Positions 24,583 to 33,749 of a DNA stretch of 64,000 bases are shown in pieces. The stretch spans positions 8,903-72,902 of the forward strand of contig DASXTW010000176.1 in NCBI GenBank assembly GCA_036505215.1, written 5' to 3'. Numbering within the stretch: the first letter of the stretch is position 1; the number at the start of each line of letters is the position of its first letter. The position numbers and the translations under genes are program-made. Source of the DNA: DASXTW01 sp036505215 (lineage in GTDB: Bacteria > Actinomycetota > UBA4738). Under the pieces are notes generated by a model. It made no database searches and was not told the origin of the DNA. It saw only the letters and a program-made list of their open reading frames with translations.

Positions 24583-27054
24583 ATGCCGATCAGTCGCATA
24601 TTCTGGTCGGGAGCTTCGAATCGCGACGTGCACGTCCTACGGGGGCAGACGTCGCCCGATCTGAGTGCCACGGCTCTCGCCGTCGTCCCCACGGTAGGCT
24701 CGGCTGACTTCGCTTCGGTGTTCATGGCCGCGCATCCCGGCGAGGTCACCCTCGAGTTCAAGCCGTTGTTCAAGGGGACTCCCAGCGGTGATCTGATCGA
24801 GGGGTTCGGTATCCACGTCAACAAGAAGACGGGCCAGGTGAGAGTCGATGCCGGAGCTCCTCCTTCTCCCACGAAGAACAACTTCATCGTGGAGGTGACC
24901 GCGACCAACACGGCCGACGGTTCGACCTTCACCGAGGCCATCCGGTTCCAGATCCACCGGTCGGTCACGCGCATCTGGCTCACGCCCAATCGCTTGACGA
25001 TTCGCCCGTCAGGGCCGGCCCGCCCCGAGCAGACGAAGTACCAGTTCACCATCCGCGCCGAATTCGATGACGGCACGGTGGGGGACGTGACGCTCAATCA
25101 CGGGGTGACATGGGCCCCGGCTGCCAACTTCGACTCCAATGGTCGGCTCTCGCTCCAGGCAGGCAACAATCCGGGCGACGACGTGGCGGTGACGGCAACG
25201 CTGCCGACTCCGGCGGGCCCCCAGTCGGGCTCGGGCACGGTGCACATCGGGCAGCCGTGGTCGAGCGAGCCGAACGTTCCGAAGGCCTCGATCGTGCCCG
25301 GAGGAGGATGGCCGGGGACGATTCGCCCGGAGATGGTGCCCAACGTCCTCTACCTGGGGGATGGGTTCACCACCGGTGACCAGGCGGCCTTCGAGCGCAT
25401 CACCACGAGCTTCGTTCACCACGTCAAGACCGATCGCATGACGCGTCCGTTCGATCTCCTGGCCACGTCGATCAACTTCTGGCGCACGTTCGTGCCGGCG
25501 CCGGCCACGGGCATCTCGGTGCGGAGCGAGATGTTCACGTTCGACCGTGGCGGGCAGACGTTCGCCCGCTCCTTGCCCCCTGCGACCAAGCCGCAGGGAG
25601 CTGACCCGTGGGACATCGAGAACGTGTTGTACGTGGCCGGGCTCCCGATGCCGGCGGACAAGGGGAAGACGAACGCGGCCGTCCGGGCGGAATTCGCCGC
25701 GTTGGTCGATCCGGATCCTGCCCCCAACCTCACCGACGACCTCCTGGACCAGTGGAGGGCGATGGGGGACCGAGCCTTCATCGACGAGATCGACGCGTTC
25801 CCCGGGATGTCGTACGGGGTCCCCCCGGCCGCGAACACGGACTCGGGCTACATGCTCAACCTTCACGAAGGGCGCGGGGGAGTGGACGCGCTCAAGCCGT
25901 TCTACCGCCTTCTGGCGAGCGACAGCGGCGTGGCCCTGGACGGCGGGAGGCCCCTCGGGATCGTGTGGGCCGACAAAGAGCCGAGCTTCCACTTCGACAA
26001 CACCGACCTCATCGCGCTGGTGTCCTCGCTCCCTGGAGGCCGAGCGGTGAACGGAACCGGGTACATCGCCATCAGCACGTTGACCGCCAACCTCGACCTC
26101 CCGGTGACCGCGATCGCCGGGCGGAAAGCGTTCAGTCTGAACCCGGTTCCCATTCCGCCGGACATCTCCGCGGATTCGGGCCGCACCATGATCCATGAGC
26201 TCGCCCACTCGTTCGGGGCGGGGGACGAGTACGCCGATTTCCGGGCGCGCTTCGCGAACCAGGACGACCCGCTCGCCGACGCTTCCAACCTGCAGACCGA
26301 GAAGAGTGCGAAAAACGCCGCCGGCAGCTTCGTCGGCGATGAGATCAGGTGGAACTGGCATCGGATCACCAAAGCCGCGCTGATCGAGAGCCCGATCACC
26401 GAAAGCGGCGGCGCGTTCACCATCCCGGTACGCCTCGGGCAGGGCCTGCAGTTCAGGCAGGGGGACAAGGTGCTGCTTCGGGTGCGGGCGCGGGGTCAAG
26501 CTCTGCGGAAGAAGCCCGATGTATTGAGCTCGAACCAAGAACTTCAGATCAGTGCCCCTCCCGCCAGCGACTCCATCGTGGTGCAGCCGGTCAATGCGGG
26601 CTCGGTCACCCCCGCACAACTGGCTCGGTTCACTCCGGGGAGCATCGTGTACATCCCGACTCCCGCGCCGGATTCGGTGAAGTCGGCTGCCTATCCGTAC
26701 GCGGAGATGGTGGGGCTCAACGTCAAGACCGCAATCACCAGTCAGAATCGGCCGCTCACCCCTGTACCGTGCCCGAACACCCGGGGCCCCGACGTTCAAT
26801 CACCGGATCTGACGGGGATCGGCCTTCCGGGCATCTGCTTCAAGCACAAGCCGCGGATCGTAGGGCTGTACGAAGGCGGAAGCCTCTTCACCTGCGGGAT
26901 CTTCCATCCAACGGGAACGTGCATGATGCGCCAGGACCACGTCGAAAGCGCGGAGTTCTGCGCCGTCTGCCGATACGTCGTGGTCGATTTCATCAATCCG
27001 TTCCGGCACTGGGAGATCGACCGCGATTACGCCGACATCTACCCGCAGGGCTAG
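24583..27054 (+). CDS. M64-type (IgA peptidase-like) zinc metallopeptidase with Ig-like N-terminus
   Basis: This 823-residue protein is the first gene of the giant operon. Its N-terminal third holds beta-sandwich, BIG2-like sequence (FTIRAEFDDGTVGDVT, then GVTWAP). The peptidase domain starts near residue 250 with VLYLGDGFT and has the zinc motif HELAHSFGAGDEY from His538, with Glu539 as catalytic base. The M64-type C-terminal Cys-rich tail follows (HPTGTCMMRQ, then FCAVCRYVVVD). No signal peptide is visible, which is odd for a family usually found outside the cell. The start is ATG with a poor ribosome site. The natural substrate may be one of the large neighbours; this is inference. Confidence 0.85.
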   Translation: MPISRIFWSGASNRDVHVLRGQTSPDLSATALAVVPTVGSADFASVFMAAHPGEVTLEFKPLFKGTPSGDLIEGFGIHVNKKTGQVRVDAGAPPSPTKNNFIVEVTATNTADGSTFTEAIRFQIHRSVTRIWLTPNRLTIRPSGPARPEQTKYQFTIRAEFDDGTVGDVTLNHGVTWAPAANFDSNGRLSLQAGNNPGDDVAVTATLPTPAGPQSGSGTVHIGQPWSSEPNVPKASIVPGGGWPGTIRPEMVPNVLYLGDGFTTGDQAAFERITTSFVHHVKTDRMTRPFDLLATSINFWRTFVPAPATGISVRSEMFTFDRGGQTFARSLPPATKPQGADPWDIENVLYVAGLPMPADKGKTNAAVRAEFAALVDPDPAPNLTDDLLDQWRAMGDRAFIDEIDAFPGMSYGVPPAANTDSGYMLNLHEGRGGVDALKPFYRLLASDSGVALDGGRPLGIVWADKEPSFHFDNTDLIALVSSLPGGRAVNGTGYIAISTLTANLDLPVTAIAGRKAFSLNPVPIPPDISADSGRTMIHELAHSFGAGDEYADFRARFANQDDPLADASNLQTEKSAKNAAGSFVGDEIRWNWHRITKAALIESPITESGGAFTIPVRLGQGLQFRQGDKVLLRVRARGQALRKKPDVLSSNQELQISAPPASDSIVVQPVNAGSVTPAQLARFTPGSIVYIPTPAPDSVKSAAYPYAEMVGLNVKTAITSQNRPLTPVPCPNTRGPDVQSPDLTGIGLPGICFKHKPRIVGLYEGGSLFTCGIFHPTGTCMMRQDHVESAEFCAVCRYVVVDFINPFRHWEIDRDYADIYPQG

Positions 27055-27102
27055 CGGGCTGTGACGCGCCCACTCAACGTGCCCGGGAGCCTGGAGTAGG
27101 CA

Positions 27103-30100
27103 GTGGCTGAGGATCGGGGAACGCTCGAGCTGGTCGGTCGCCACCTGACCCTGGCCTTGGAGCCGCTGCGCGAGGCGGTCACCGACAAGGAGCGTTTCCG
27201 CGCGCTCATGTACCAGCTAGGGTGGGCAGCCGCCGACCTTCCTCCCGCCTACGCTGCCCTGGGGACGGCGGTCGACGACGCCGTGACCAGGCTGGAGTCG
27301 CTGGGCGATCCGCCCACCCTCGCCCAGGTCATCGACCTCATCACGGCCGTCAAGGACGCGTACGAGGCGATCCAGAACATCTCCACCGCGCCTCCCGGGG
27401 TCGACGCCGGCCCGTTCCTCGCTGAGATCGGGGACCGACTCTTCGAATTCCTCCTGACCAGCTACGTCGCCGCGGCCCTGCCCAGCGCGTACAGCGTGCT
27501 CCAGGCGCTCAACGTCATCCAGATCGAGCACGTGGATGGCTCCGGCACGCGACCCACCTTCATTCGCGTCAATTTCAAGTGGGACGAGATCCCCAAGATC
27601 ATCACTGAGCCCACCCAGCTCCCCGCGCGCGTGTACGGCTGGGGGACACTCGCCCTGGATTTCGATCGGATCGTTCACCACCTGGCCGGGCTCTTCGTCG
27701 CGCTCCGCTTCCCCGTACGCATCGCCCCGCCCCCGAACCGCCTGGTTCGCGCGTACGCGGACGTGAGCGGTGAGCCGACGCCCGCCGCCGGCCCATCGCT
27801 GGTGGTGCCCTTCTATTACATCGATATCGCCGGGAAGTCCCTGGAAGCCGGGGTCGTGCTTCGCGCCCTGCCGGCGGCGAACGGAAAGCTCCCCGGGGTC
27901 GTCGTCGAGCCACAACTTCCGTCGGAGTTTCCTCTCACCCTTCAGCTGGCTCCGGAGATCGCCTTCCGCATCCGCGCGGAGACGAATATCGCCAGCACGC
28001 TCGGGGTCCTGATCCGACCCGACGAGATCTCGGTCAAGTATCCGTTCCAGCCCGGGACGACGCCTCCTTCTGCCGGCATCGGTGTGGGCTTCGACTTCTC
28101 TCCGGCGCGGCCAAGGCTCATCTTCGGGGAGCCGGGAGGCACGCGGCTCGAGTTCAAGGGGGCCTCGGTCGATGCCGGGGCCGCCTCGGTCAACGGCGAG
28201 TTCGACGTCGTGCTCGCGGCGCAACTGAAAGGCCTGGCCCTGGTCCTGAGCGCCGGCCAGGGTGACTCCTTCATCAAGACGATCCTCGGAAGCGGCGAGA
28301 GTCGCGTCGAGATGTCTCTGGGCATCGAGTGCTCCCGCAGCCACGGCGTGCGCTTCACGGGGAGCGGCGCCTTCGAGGTATCCGTCCACCCCCACCTGCA
28401 CCTGGGCCCGATCGCCATCGACGAGGTGACCGTCCGGCTGGCCCGCCCGAGCGCCCCGGCCCCACCACCCGATCTGCGGCTCGATCTCGGCGCCGGAATC
28501 TCCGGGCAGCTCGGCCCGCTCGCCTTCTTCGTGCAAGGGATCGGTCTGCGGGTCGACGCGACGTTCAGTCCCGGCAACGTCGGACCGTTCGATCTGGACC
28601 TCGGGTTCAAACCGCCCAACGGCGTCGGGCTGTCTCTCGACGGAGGTGGCTTCTCCGGAGGCGGATTCCTCACCTTCGACGAGGAGAAGGGCGAGTACGC
28701 GGGGGGACTCGAGCTCGAGTTCCAGGGGTTCATCTCCCTCAAGGCGATCGGCATCCTGAACACGAAGATGCCCGATGGGAGCGAAGGGTTCTCGCTCCTC
28801 ATCATCATCACGGCGGAGTTCCCCCCGATTCAGCTCGGCTTCGGCTTCACCCTTCTTGGCGTGGGCGGCCTGCTCGGCCTGAACCGGACGGTGGCGCTGG
28901 AACCGCTGCAGGCCGGGGTGCACGACGGTTCCCTCGAGAGTGTCCTGTTCCCTCGGGACATCGTGGCGAATGCGCCTCGGATCATCAACGATCTGAAGCG
29001 CATCTTCCCGCCCCTTCAGGATCGCTTCCTCGTGGGGCCGATGGCCAAGCTGGGGTGGGGGACCCCAACGCTCATCAGCCTCGAGATCGGGTTGATCCTG
29101 GAGATCCCGCGCCCGGCGTTCGTCATCCTCGGTGTGCTTCGGATCGCCCTCCCTGCCGACGACCTCGCGATCCTGAACCTTCAAGTGAACTTCCTTGGAG
29201 TCATCGACTTCGAGAAGGAGCAGATGTCGTTCGACGCCTCCCTGTTCGACTCGCACCTGCTCACGTTCACGTTGACAGGCGACATGGCGATGCGCATCTA
29301 CTGGGGCGAGGACGCGAACTTCCTTCTCACCGTGGGTGGCTTCCACCCGGCGTACACGCCTCCGCCGATGGGGCTCCCTCCACTTCAGCGTCTGGGCATC
29401 GTCATCTTCCAGGGCAATCCGAACCTTCGGGCGGAGGCGTATTTCGCCGTGACGTCGAACACCGCGCAGTTCGGGGCCAAGGTCGAGCTGTACGCGGGCG
29501 CGGATATCTTCAACGTTTACGGCTTCCTGTCCCTCGACGTCCTGATCCAGTTCAATCCCTTCCATTTCATCGCGCAGGTCGCCGCGATGCTTGCCGTGCG
29601 AACCGGTTCCAGCACGCTCTTCAGCGTGCGCCTGGAGATGATGCTGGAGGGGCCCACGCCGTGGCACGCCAACGGGTCGGCCTCGTTCGAGATCGGCTTC
29701 ATCATCACGGTCACCATCTCGGTTCACTTCGACGTCACGTTCGGCGACGAACGCACGACGTCGCTCCCGCCGATCCAGGTGATGCCCAGGTTGGTCGAGG
29801 CGTTGAACAACCCTGGGAACTGGAAGGCGATCCTGCCCTCGGGGACCTCTCAGCGGGTGAGCCTGCGCGCTCTGGCTGCCGACAGCGACGCGCTCGTCCT
29901 GCATCCGTTCGGGACGCTCGAGGTGAGTCAGAAGGTGACGCCGCTCAATCTGACGATCTCCAGGTTCGGGACCCAGCGGCCGGATCACGGGACGAACTTC
30001 CGGATTCCATCGGTGCAGCTGGGAACGCAGCCAGCCGACACTGCGACGGTGAAGGAGCAGTTCGCCCCGGCGCAGTTCGTCGACATGACCGATGCGGAGA

Positions 30101-30531
30101 AGCTCTCTCGCAAGTCCTTCGAGGCGTACGACGCTGGGGTCCGGGTGGGAGGCGGTGACGCGCCGAATGCCGACTACGTCGCGTCCCTCGACGTTGTGTA
30201 CGAGGTCATCTACATCCCGGAACGTCACGCCCCGGCCTTGTTCCGCCTTGGTGCGATCCTCTTCGGCCGGCTGGTGAGGGGTGCTGCGGTGGCCAAGTCG
30301 GCGTTCTCGATGGCGCGGCGGGCTCCCTCGCCCCTCGCCACGCCACCGGTCACGCTGGAGCCGGAGAAGTTCGCCGTGGCGAGCACGAGCGACCTCTCAC
30401 TCCACGAGGAGTCTCTGGTCTTCGACAGTGAGGCGGAGGCGCACGAAGCTCTGCATCGGCTCACCGCGAGCGACCCGGGGCTCTCGCGTGAGCTCCAGGT
30501 GGTACCGGCCTATCAGGTGCAGTCGGGATGA
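27103..30531 (+). CDS. Very large beta-rich protein, DUF6603-like
   Basis: This 1142-residue protein begins with a helical region (1-135), then is beta-rich with alternating hydrophobic strands. The central section (about 500-900) has the pattern I associate with DUF6603: SGGGFLTFD...YAGGLELEFQG, FGFTLLGVGGLLGLNR, VLFPRDIVANAPRII, FLVGPMAKLGWGTP, VGGFHPAYTPP and FAVTSNTAQFGAKVE. Repeated strands of this sort suggest an elongated hydrophobic-grooved or solenoid fold. There is no signal peptide or enzyme motif. The GTG start is 48 bases after the peptidase gene, and the end overlaps the next ATG. The family has no established function that I know of. Confidence 0.75.
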   Translation: MAEDRGTLELVGRHLTLALEPLREAVTDKERFRALMYQLGWAAADLPPAYAALGTAVDDAVTRLESLGDPPTLAQVIDLITAVKDAYEAIQNISTAPPGVDAGPFLAEIGDRLFEFLLTSYVAAALPSAYSVLQALNVIQIEHVDGSGTRPTFIRVNFKWDEIPKIITEPTQLPARVYGWGTLALDFDRIVHHLAGLFVALRFPVRIAPPPNRLVRAYADVSGEPTPAAGPSLVVPFYYIDIAGKSLEAGVVLRALPAANGKLPGVVVEPQLPSEFPLTLQLAPEIAFRIRAETNIASTLGVLIRPDEISVKYPFQPGTTPPSAGIGVGFDFSPARPRLIFGEPGGTRLEFKGASVDAGAASVNGEFDVVLAAQLKGLALVLSAGQGDSFIKTILGSGESRVEMSLGIECSRSHGVRFTGSGAFEVSVHPHLHLGPIAIDEVTVRLARPSAPAPPPDLRLDLGAGISGQLGPLAFFVQGIGLRVDATFSPGNVGPFDLDLGFKPPNGVGLSLDGGGFSGGGFLTFDEEKGEYAGGLELEFQGFISLKAIGILNTKMPDGSEGFSLLIIITAEFPPIQLGFGFTLLGVGGLLGLNRTVALEPLQAGVHDGSLESVLFPRDIVANAPRIINDLKRIFPPLQDRFLVGPMAKLGWGTPTLISLEIGLILEIPRPAFVILGVLRIALPADDLAILNLQVNFLGVIDFEKEQMSFDASLFDSHLLTFTLTGDMAMRIYWGEDANFLLTVGGFHPAYTPPPMGLPPLQRLGIVIFQGNPNLRAEAYFAVTSNTAQFGAKVELYAGADIFNVYGFLSLDVLIQFNPFHFIAQVAAMLAVRTGSSTLFSVRLEMMLEGPTPWHANGSASFEIGFIITVTISVHFDVTFGDERTTSLPPIQVMPRLVEALNNPGNWKAILPSGTSQRVSLRALAADSDALVLHPFGTLEVSQKVTPLNLTISRFGTQRPDHGTNFRIPSVQLGTQPADTATVKEQFAPAQFVDMTDAEKLSRKSFEAYDAGVRVGGGDAPNADYVASLDVVYEVIYIPERHAPALFRLGAILFGRLVRGAAVAKSAFSMARRAPSPLATPPVTLEPEKFAVASTSDLSLHEESLVFDSEAEAHEALHRLTASDPGLSRELQVVPAYQVQSG

Positions 30532-33500
30532 CGATCGCCCAGTACTCGTTCCTTCCATGGCTCCGCCGGGGCATCGCCAACCAGCTCGCGGGGCCGGCCA
30601 CGGCCAGCAGAGCCGCGGTCGAAGTGACCCTCACGGTAGCCAGCGATGTCGAAACGGTGCCTCTTACTCCCAGGAACGTCCAGCTCGTGGGGCCCGGCGA
30701 CGTCATCGGGATCAACCCGCACGTCGTGGTGCGGACCGAGCCCAGGAACTGGATCACCGACTTCGAACCGAACTACCTGGCCTTCGTCGAGTTCTATGAC
30801 GAGGACTTCCCCTGGCGCTACACGCCCGCACCGCCCGATACCGGACAGCATCGCCTCACGCCGTGGATCACGCTCCTGGTACTCGAGGAAGGCGAGTTCA
30901 CCCGCAACACCTCGCCCTCTCGCCCGCTCCCTTTAGTTACGTTGAGCGGCGTTACCCCCAACGTCGCGCTCCCGCCGGACTCCCAGCTGTGGGCGTGGGC
31001 ACACGTCCACGTCAATGGCAGCTTCAGTGCCACCCATACTCCCGATCTCTCCGCCCTCCGATCGATCCTGCGGGTTGACCCCGACCGCGGGTACAGCAGG
31101 TTGGTCAGCCCTCGGCGGCTCGAGCCCAACACCGCCTATTACGCCTTCGTCATCCCGGCCTTCGAGGTGGGCCGGAAGGCGGGCCTCGGTGAACCCATCG
31201 CCGACACCGACCCCGGTCTGGCCATCGCGTGGACGACGGCCACCGAATTCCCCGTCTACTACGAATGGTTTTTCCGAACCGGCGCCGCGGGAGACTTCGA
31301 GCAACTGGTGAGGGCGCTCCGGCCGCGAGCGATCGACAAGCGGGTCGGCATCCGAGACCTGGACATCCAGCAGCCTGGCTTCACGCTGCCTCCCATCACC
31401 AGCCCCCCGGATGACGTCGTGGGACTGGAGGGAGCTCTCCTCTCCCCATACTCCGAATCCAAGCCCCTCGACCCGGGGAGCAACTTCCCGGCGGAGATCG
31501 AAGAGATCGTGAATCTGCCGGCCGACATGGAGACGAGCGGCGTCACCGTTGGTGACCCCGTCGTGAGCGCGCCGCTGTACGCGCGCTGGCACGCCCTGGT
31601 CCAGCGGATCAGCGTCGATCCATCCAGACGCAACTGGGTGAACGAGCTGAACGGCGACCCCCGGCTGCGATCCGTGGCCGGTTTCGGGACGTCGGTGATC
31701 CAGCGGAAGCAAGAGGAGTACATGAAGCTCGCGTGGCAGCAGATCGGCGAGATCCTCGCCGTCAACCGCCGGATCCATTTCGTGCAGGTCTCGATGCAGG
31801 CCAGCCAGCTCGCCTTCCAGAAGCACCTGGCTCCGCTGCCCGACGAGACGGCGCTGGCGGTGAGCTCGCCGGTGTTCCGGAAAGTCATGGCAAGCCCCAC
31901 GACCGTGCATGCCCTGGTGGAACAGAGCCAGCTTCCCCGGGCCGCGATGTCCGGGGCCTTTCGGAAACAGCTGCGCCCACGCGGGGCGCTCGCTCGACGG
32001 ACGTTCCCCGGTCGAGAAGCCACCCGCTCGCCTCTGGCCGAGGCGGTGGCGCGGTTGAACGCGGGGGCGATCTCGGCGGCGCCACCCCGTCAGCTGCCCG
32101 AGGGCCCGACGCTGGAGCGATTCGCCGGTCGCGCGGCCCGGGCGATCTCCGAGCCACTTCGGGCGGCAGCGGCCAACAGGTGGCTCCTGCTGCTGCTCGC
32201 TCTCTTCGTCTGCGCCCTCTTCCTGATCATCGGCCCATCCATCCTGGCCCGCGTGGTCGCGCTCGTTGTGGCCGGTGCGGCCGTGGCCGGCTTCTACTTC
32301 CTGCGAAATCGCGAGCGCAGGCGTCGGGCCGGCGAGGCGATCAGGCCAACGGCTCTCACGCCTGAGGCCGTCCGTGACGTGCCGCCGGCGCCGACCTTCG
32401 TCCTCGCCCCACCTGGCGCCGCGGTTCCCACAGCCGCCGCTGCGGCGCGTCCGCCCGGCCCCCCTGTGGATTCAACGGACGCACGAGACTTCCGTCGGGC
32501 CCTCCTCGATTTCCACGAGCTACTGAGCGTCCGGAGCGACCCGCCGGCGCCAAGGTCACCGCTCTCACTTCATGACGTGCGAACCAGGGTTCAAAGGGAG
32601 ATCGAGCCGGTTCGGGCGTTCCCCCAGCGAGTCGCTCCAATGCTGAAGGTGGGGTTCACGTCGCTCGGCGCATATTTGCGTGACACGTATCAGGACATGG
32701 GACCGAGCGCTCCCGCGGAACGCATCGTCCCGGTGATGGCGTATCCGGACATCCGCAGGCCCATGTACGAACCGCTCCGCGACATCTCCAGCGAGCTCCT
32801 CGTCCCGAACCTCAGGTTGATCGAGCCCAACACCATCTCGCTCATGGTGCGAAACCAGGTGTTCATCGAGGCGTACATGGTCGGGCTGAACCACGAGTTT
32901 GCCCGGGAGCTGCTGTGGCGCGAGTTTCCCACCGACCAGCGCCCCAGCACCTTCCGGCAGTTCTGGGACGTCTCGAACGCCGCCAACACTCAGGGCCTCG
33001 ACCCGGCGACCTTCGAGGAGAGCCTGCGGGACATCACGAGGATCCACGAGTGGCCGTCCACGTCCCTGCTGGGCGAGCACAACAACAGGCGGAAACCGAG
33101 CGATCCTCCGGAGACGGCGGGGACCCCCCTCCTCCAACGGCCCGTCGTCCTGGTGATTCGAGGCGACCTGCTCAAGCGCTACCCGAACACCGTCATCTAC
33201 GCTCAACGGGCCAAGTGGGGCCAGCGCGCGGACAATGCCCTTCGCCTGGTCCTCTGGGACGAGACGGGGGAGAAGAGCGAAACGGATCCCGCGGACCCCA
33301 ACATCCGCCATCCTCTGTACAAGGCGTTCGTTCCCCCCGACATCCACTTCATCGGCTTCGACCTGTCCATCGACGAGGCACAGGGCGACCCCTCCCTGGA
33401 GGAGACCGCCGAGGCGAAAGCGCGGACTCCAGCGAACCGGCTCGGTTGGTTCTTCGTCCTCAAGGAAGTGGTCGGCGAGCCCAGGTTCGGCCTGGATGAG

Positions 33501-33734
33501 CATCCCCCCGACGCGCCCGGAGAGGTGAAGTGGGACAACCTTTCCTGGGACAACCTGGGAAGCGACGTGAAGGTGATCGATACGGCGCGGCCGTTCGCCA
33601 CCCAGCCCGGGGGAACGAAGACGGGTGGCGTGGACTGGGGCACGAACGCGGCCGACATGGCCTTCATCCTGTACCAGAAGCCGGTCCTGGTCGCGGTTCA
33701 CGCGCGCGAGATGCTTCGGAGCCTCACCTCATGA
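30528..33734 (+). CDS. Giant protein of unknown function with a mid-chain double membrane segment
   Basis: This 1068-residue protein overlaps the previous gene by four bases. The N-terminal part has conserved-looking blocks (FVEFYDEDFPWRYTPA, LTPWITLLVLEEGEF, PLYARWHALVQRI, WQQIGEILAVNRRIHF). About residues 552-596 contain two adjacent hydrophobic stretches separated by a short loop and followed by RNRERRRR, so the protein is probably anchored in the membrane in the middle of its chain. A Pro/Ala-rich linker (about 610-660) leads to a second large soluble region. I recognise no enzyme. With its neighbours it may form a membrane-bound assembly, but that is inference. Confidence 0.7.
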   Translation: MTIAQYSFLPWLRRGIANQLAGPATASRAAVEVTLTVASDVETVPLTPRNVQLVGPGDVIGINPHVVVRTEPRNWITDFEPNYLAFVEFYDEDFPWRYTPAPPDTGQHRLTPWITLLVLEEGEFTRNTSPSRPLPLVTLSGVTPNVALPPDSQLWAWAHVHVNGSFSATHTPDLSALRSILRVDPDRGYSRLVSPRRLEPNTAYYAFVIPAFEVGRKAGLGEPIADTDPGLAIAWTTATEFPVYYEWFFRTGAAGDFEQLVRALRPRAIDKRVGIRDLDIQQPGFTLPPITSPPDDVVGLEGALLSPYSESKPLDPGSNFPAEIEEIVNLPADMETSGVTVGDPVVSAPLYARWHALVQRISVDPSRRNWVNELNGDPRLRSVAGFGTSVIQRKQEEYMKLAWQQIGEILAVNRRIHFVQVSMQASQLAFQKHLAPLPDETALAVSSPVFRKVMASPTTVHALVEQSQLPRAAMSGAFRKQLRPRGALARRTFPGREATRSPLAEAVARLNAGAISAAPPRQLPEGPTLERFAGRAARAISEPLRAAAANRWLLLLLALFVCALFLIIGPSILARVVALVVAGAAVAGFYFLRNRERRRRAGEAIRPTALTPEAVRDVPPAPTFVLAPPGAAVPTAAAAARPPGPPVDSTDARDFRRALLDFHELLSVRSDPPAPRSPLSLHDVRTRVQREIEPVRAFPQRVAPMLKVGFTSLGAYLRDTYQDMGPSAPAERIVPVMAYPDIRRPMYEPLRDISSELLVPNLRLIEPNTISLMVRNQVFIEAYMVGLNHEFARELLWREFPTDQRPSTFRQFWDVSNAANTQGLDPATFEESLRDITRIHEWPSTSLLGEHNNRRKPSDPPETAGTPLLQRPVVLVIRGDLLKRYPNTVIYAQRAKWGQRADNALRLVLWDETGEKSETDPADPNIRHPLYKAFVPPDIHFIGFDLSIDEAQGDPSLEETAEAKARTPANRLGWFFVLKEVVGEPRFGLDEHPPDAPGEVKWDNLSWDNLGSDVKVIDTARPFATQPGGTKTGGVDWGTNAADMAFILYQKPVLVAVHAREMLRSLTS

Positions 33735-33749
33735 ACGGGAGCCGACCCC

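Noticed and set aside
27217..30228. 1003-codon minus-strand open frame opposite the DUF6603-like gene
   Set aside because: It mirrors the plus-strand codons in a GC-rich gene; composition is charged low-complexity and no start signal is seen.
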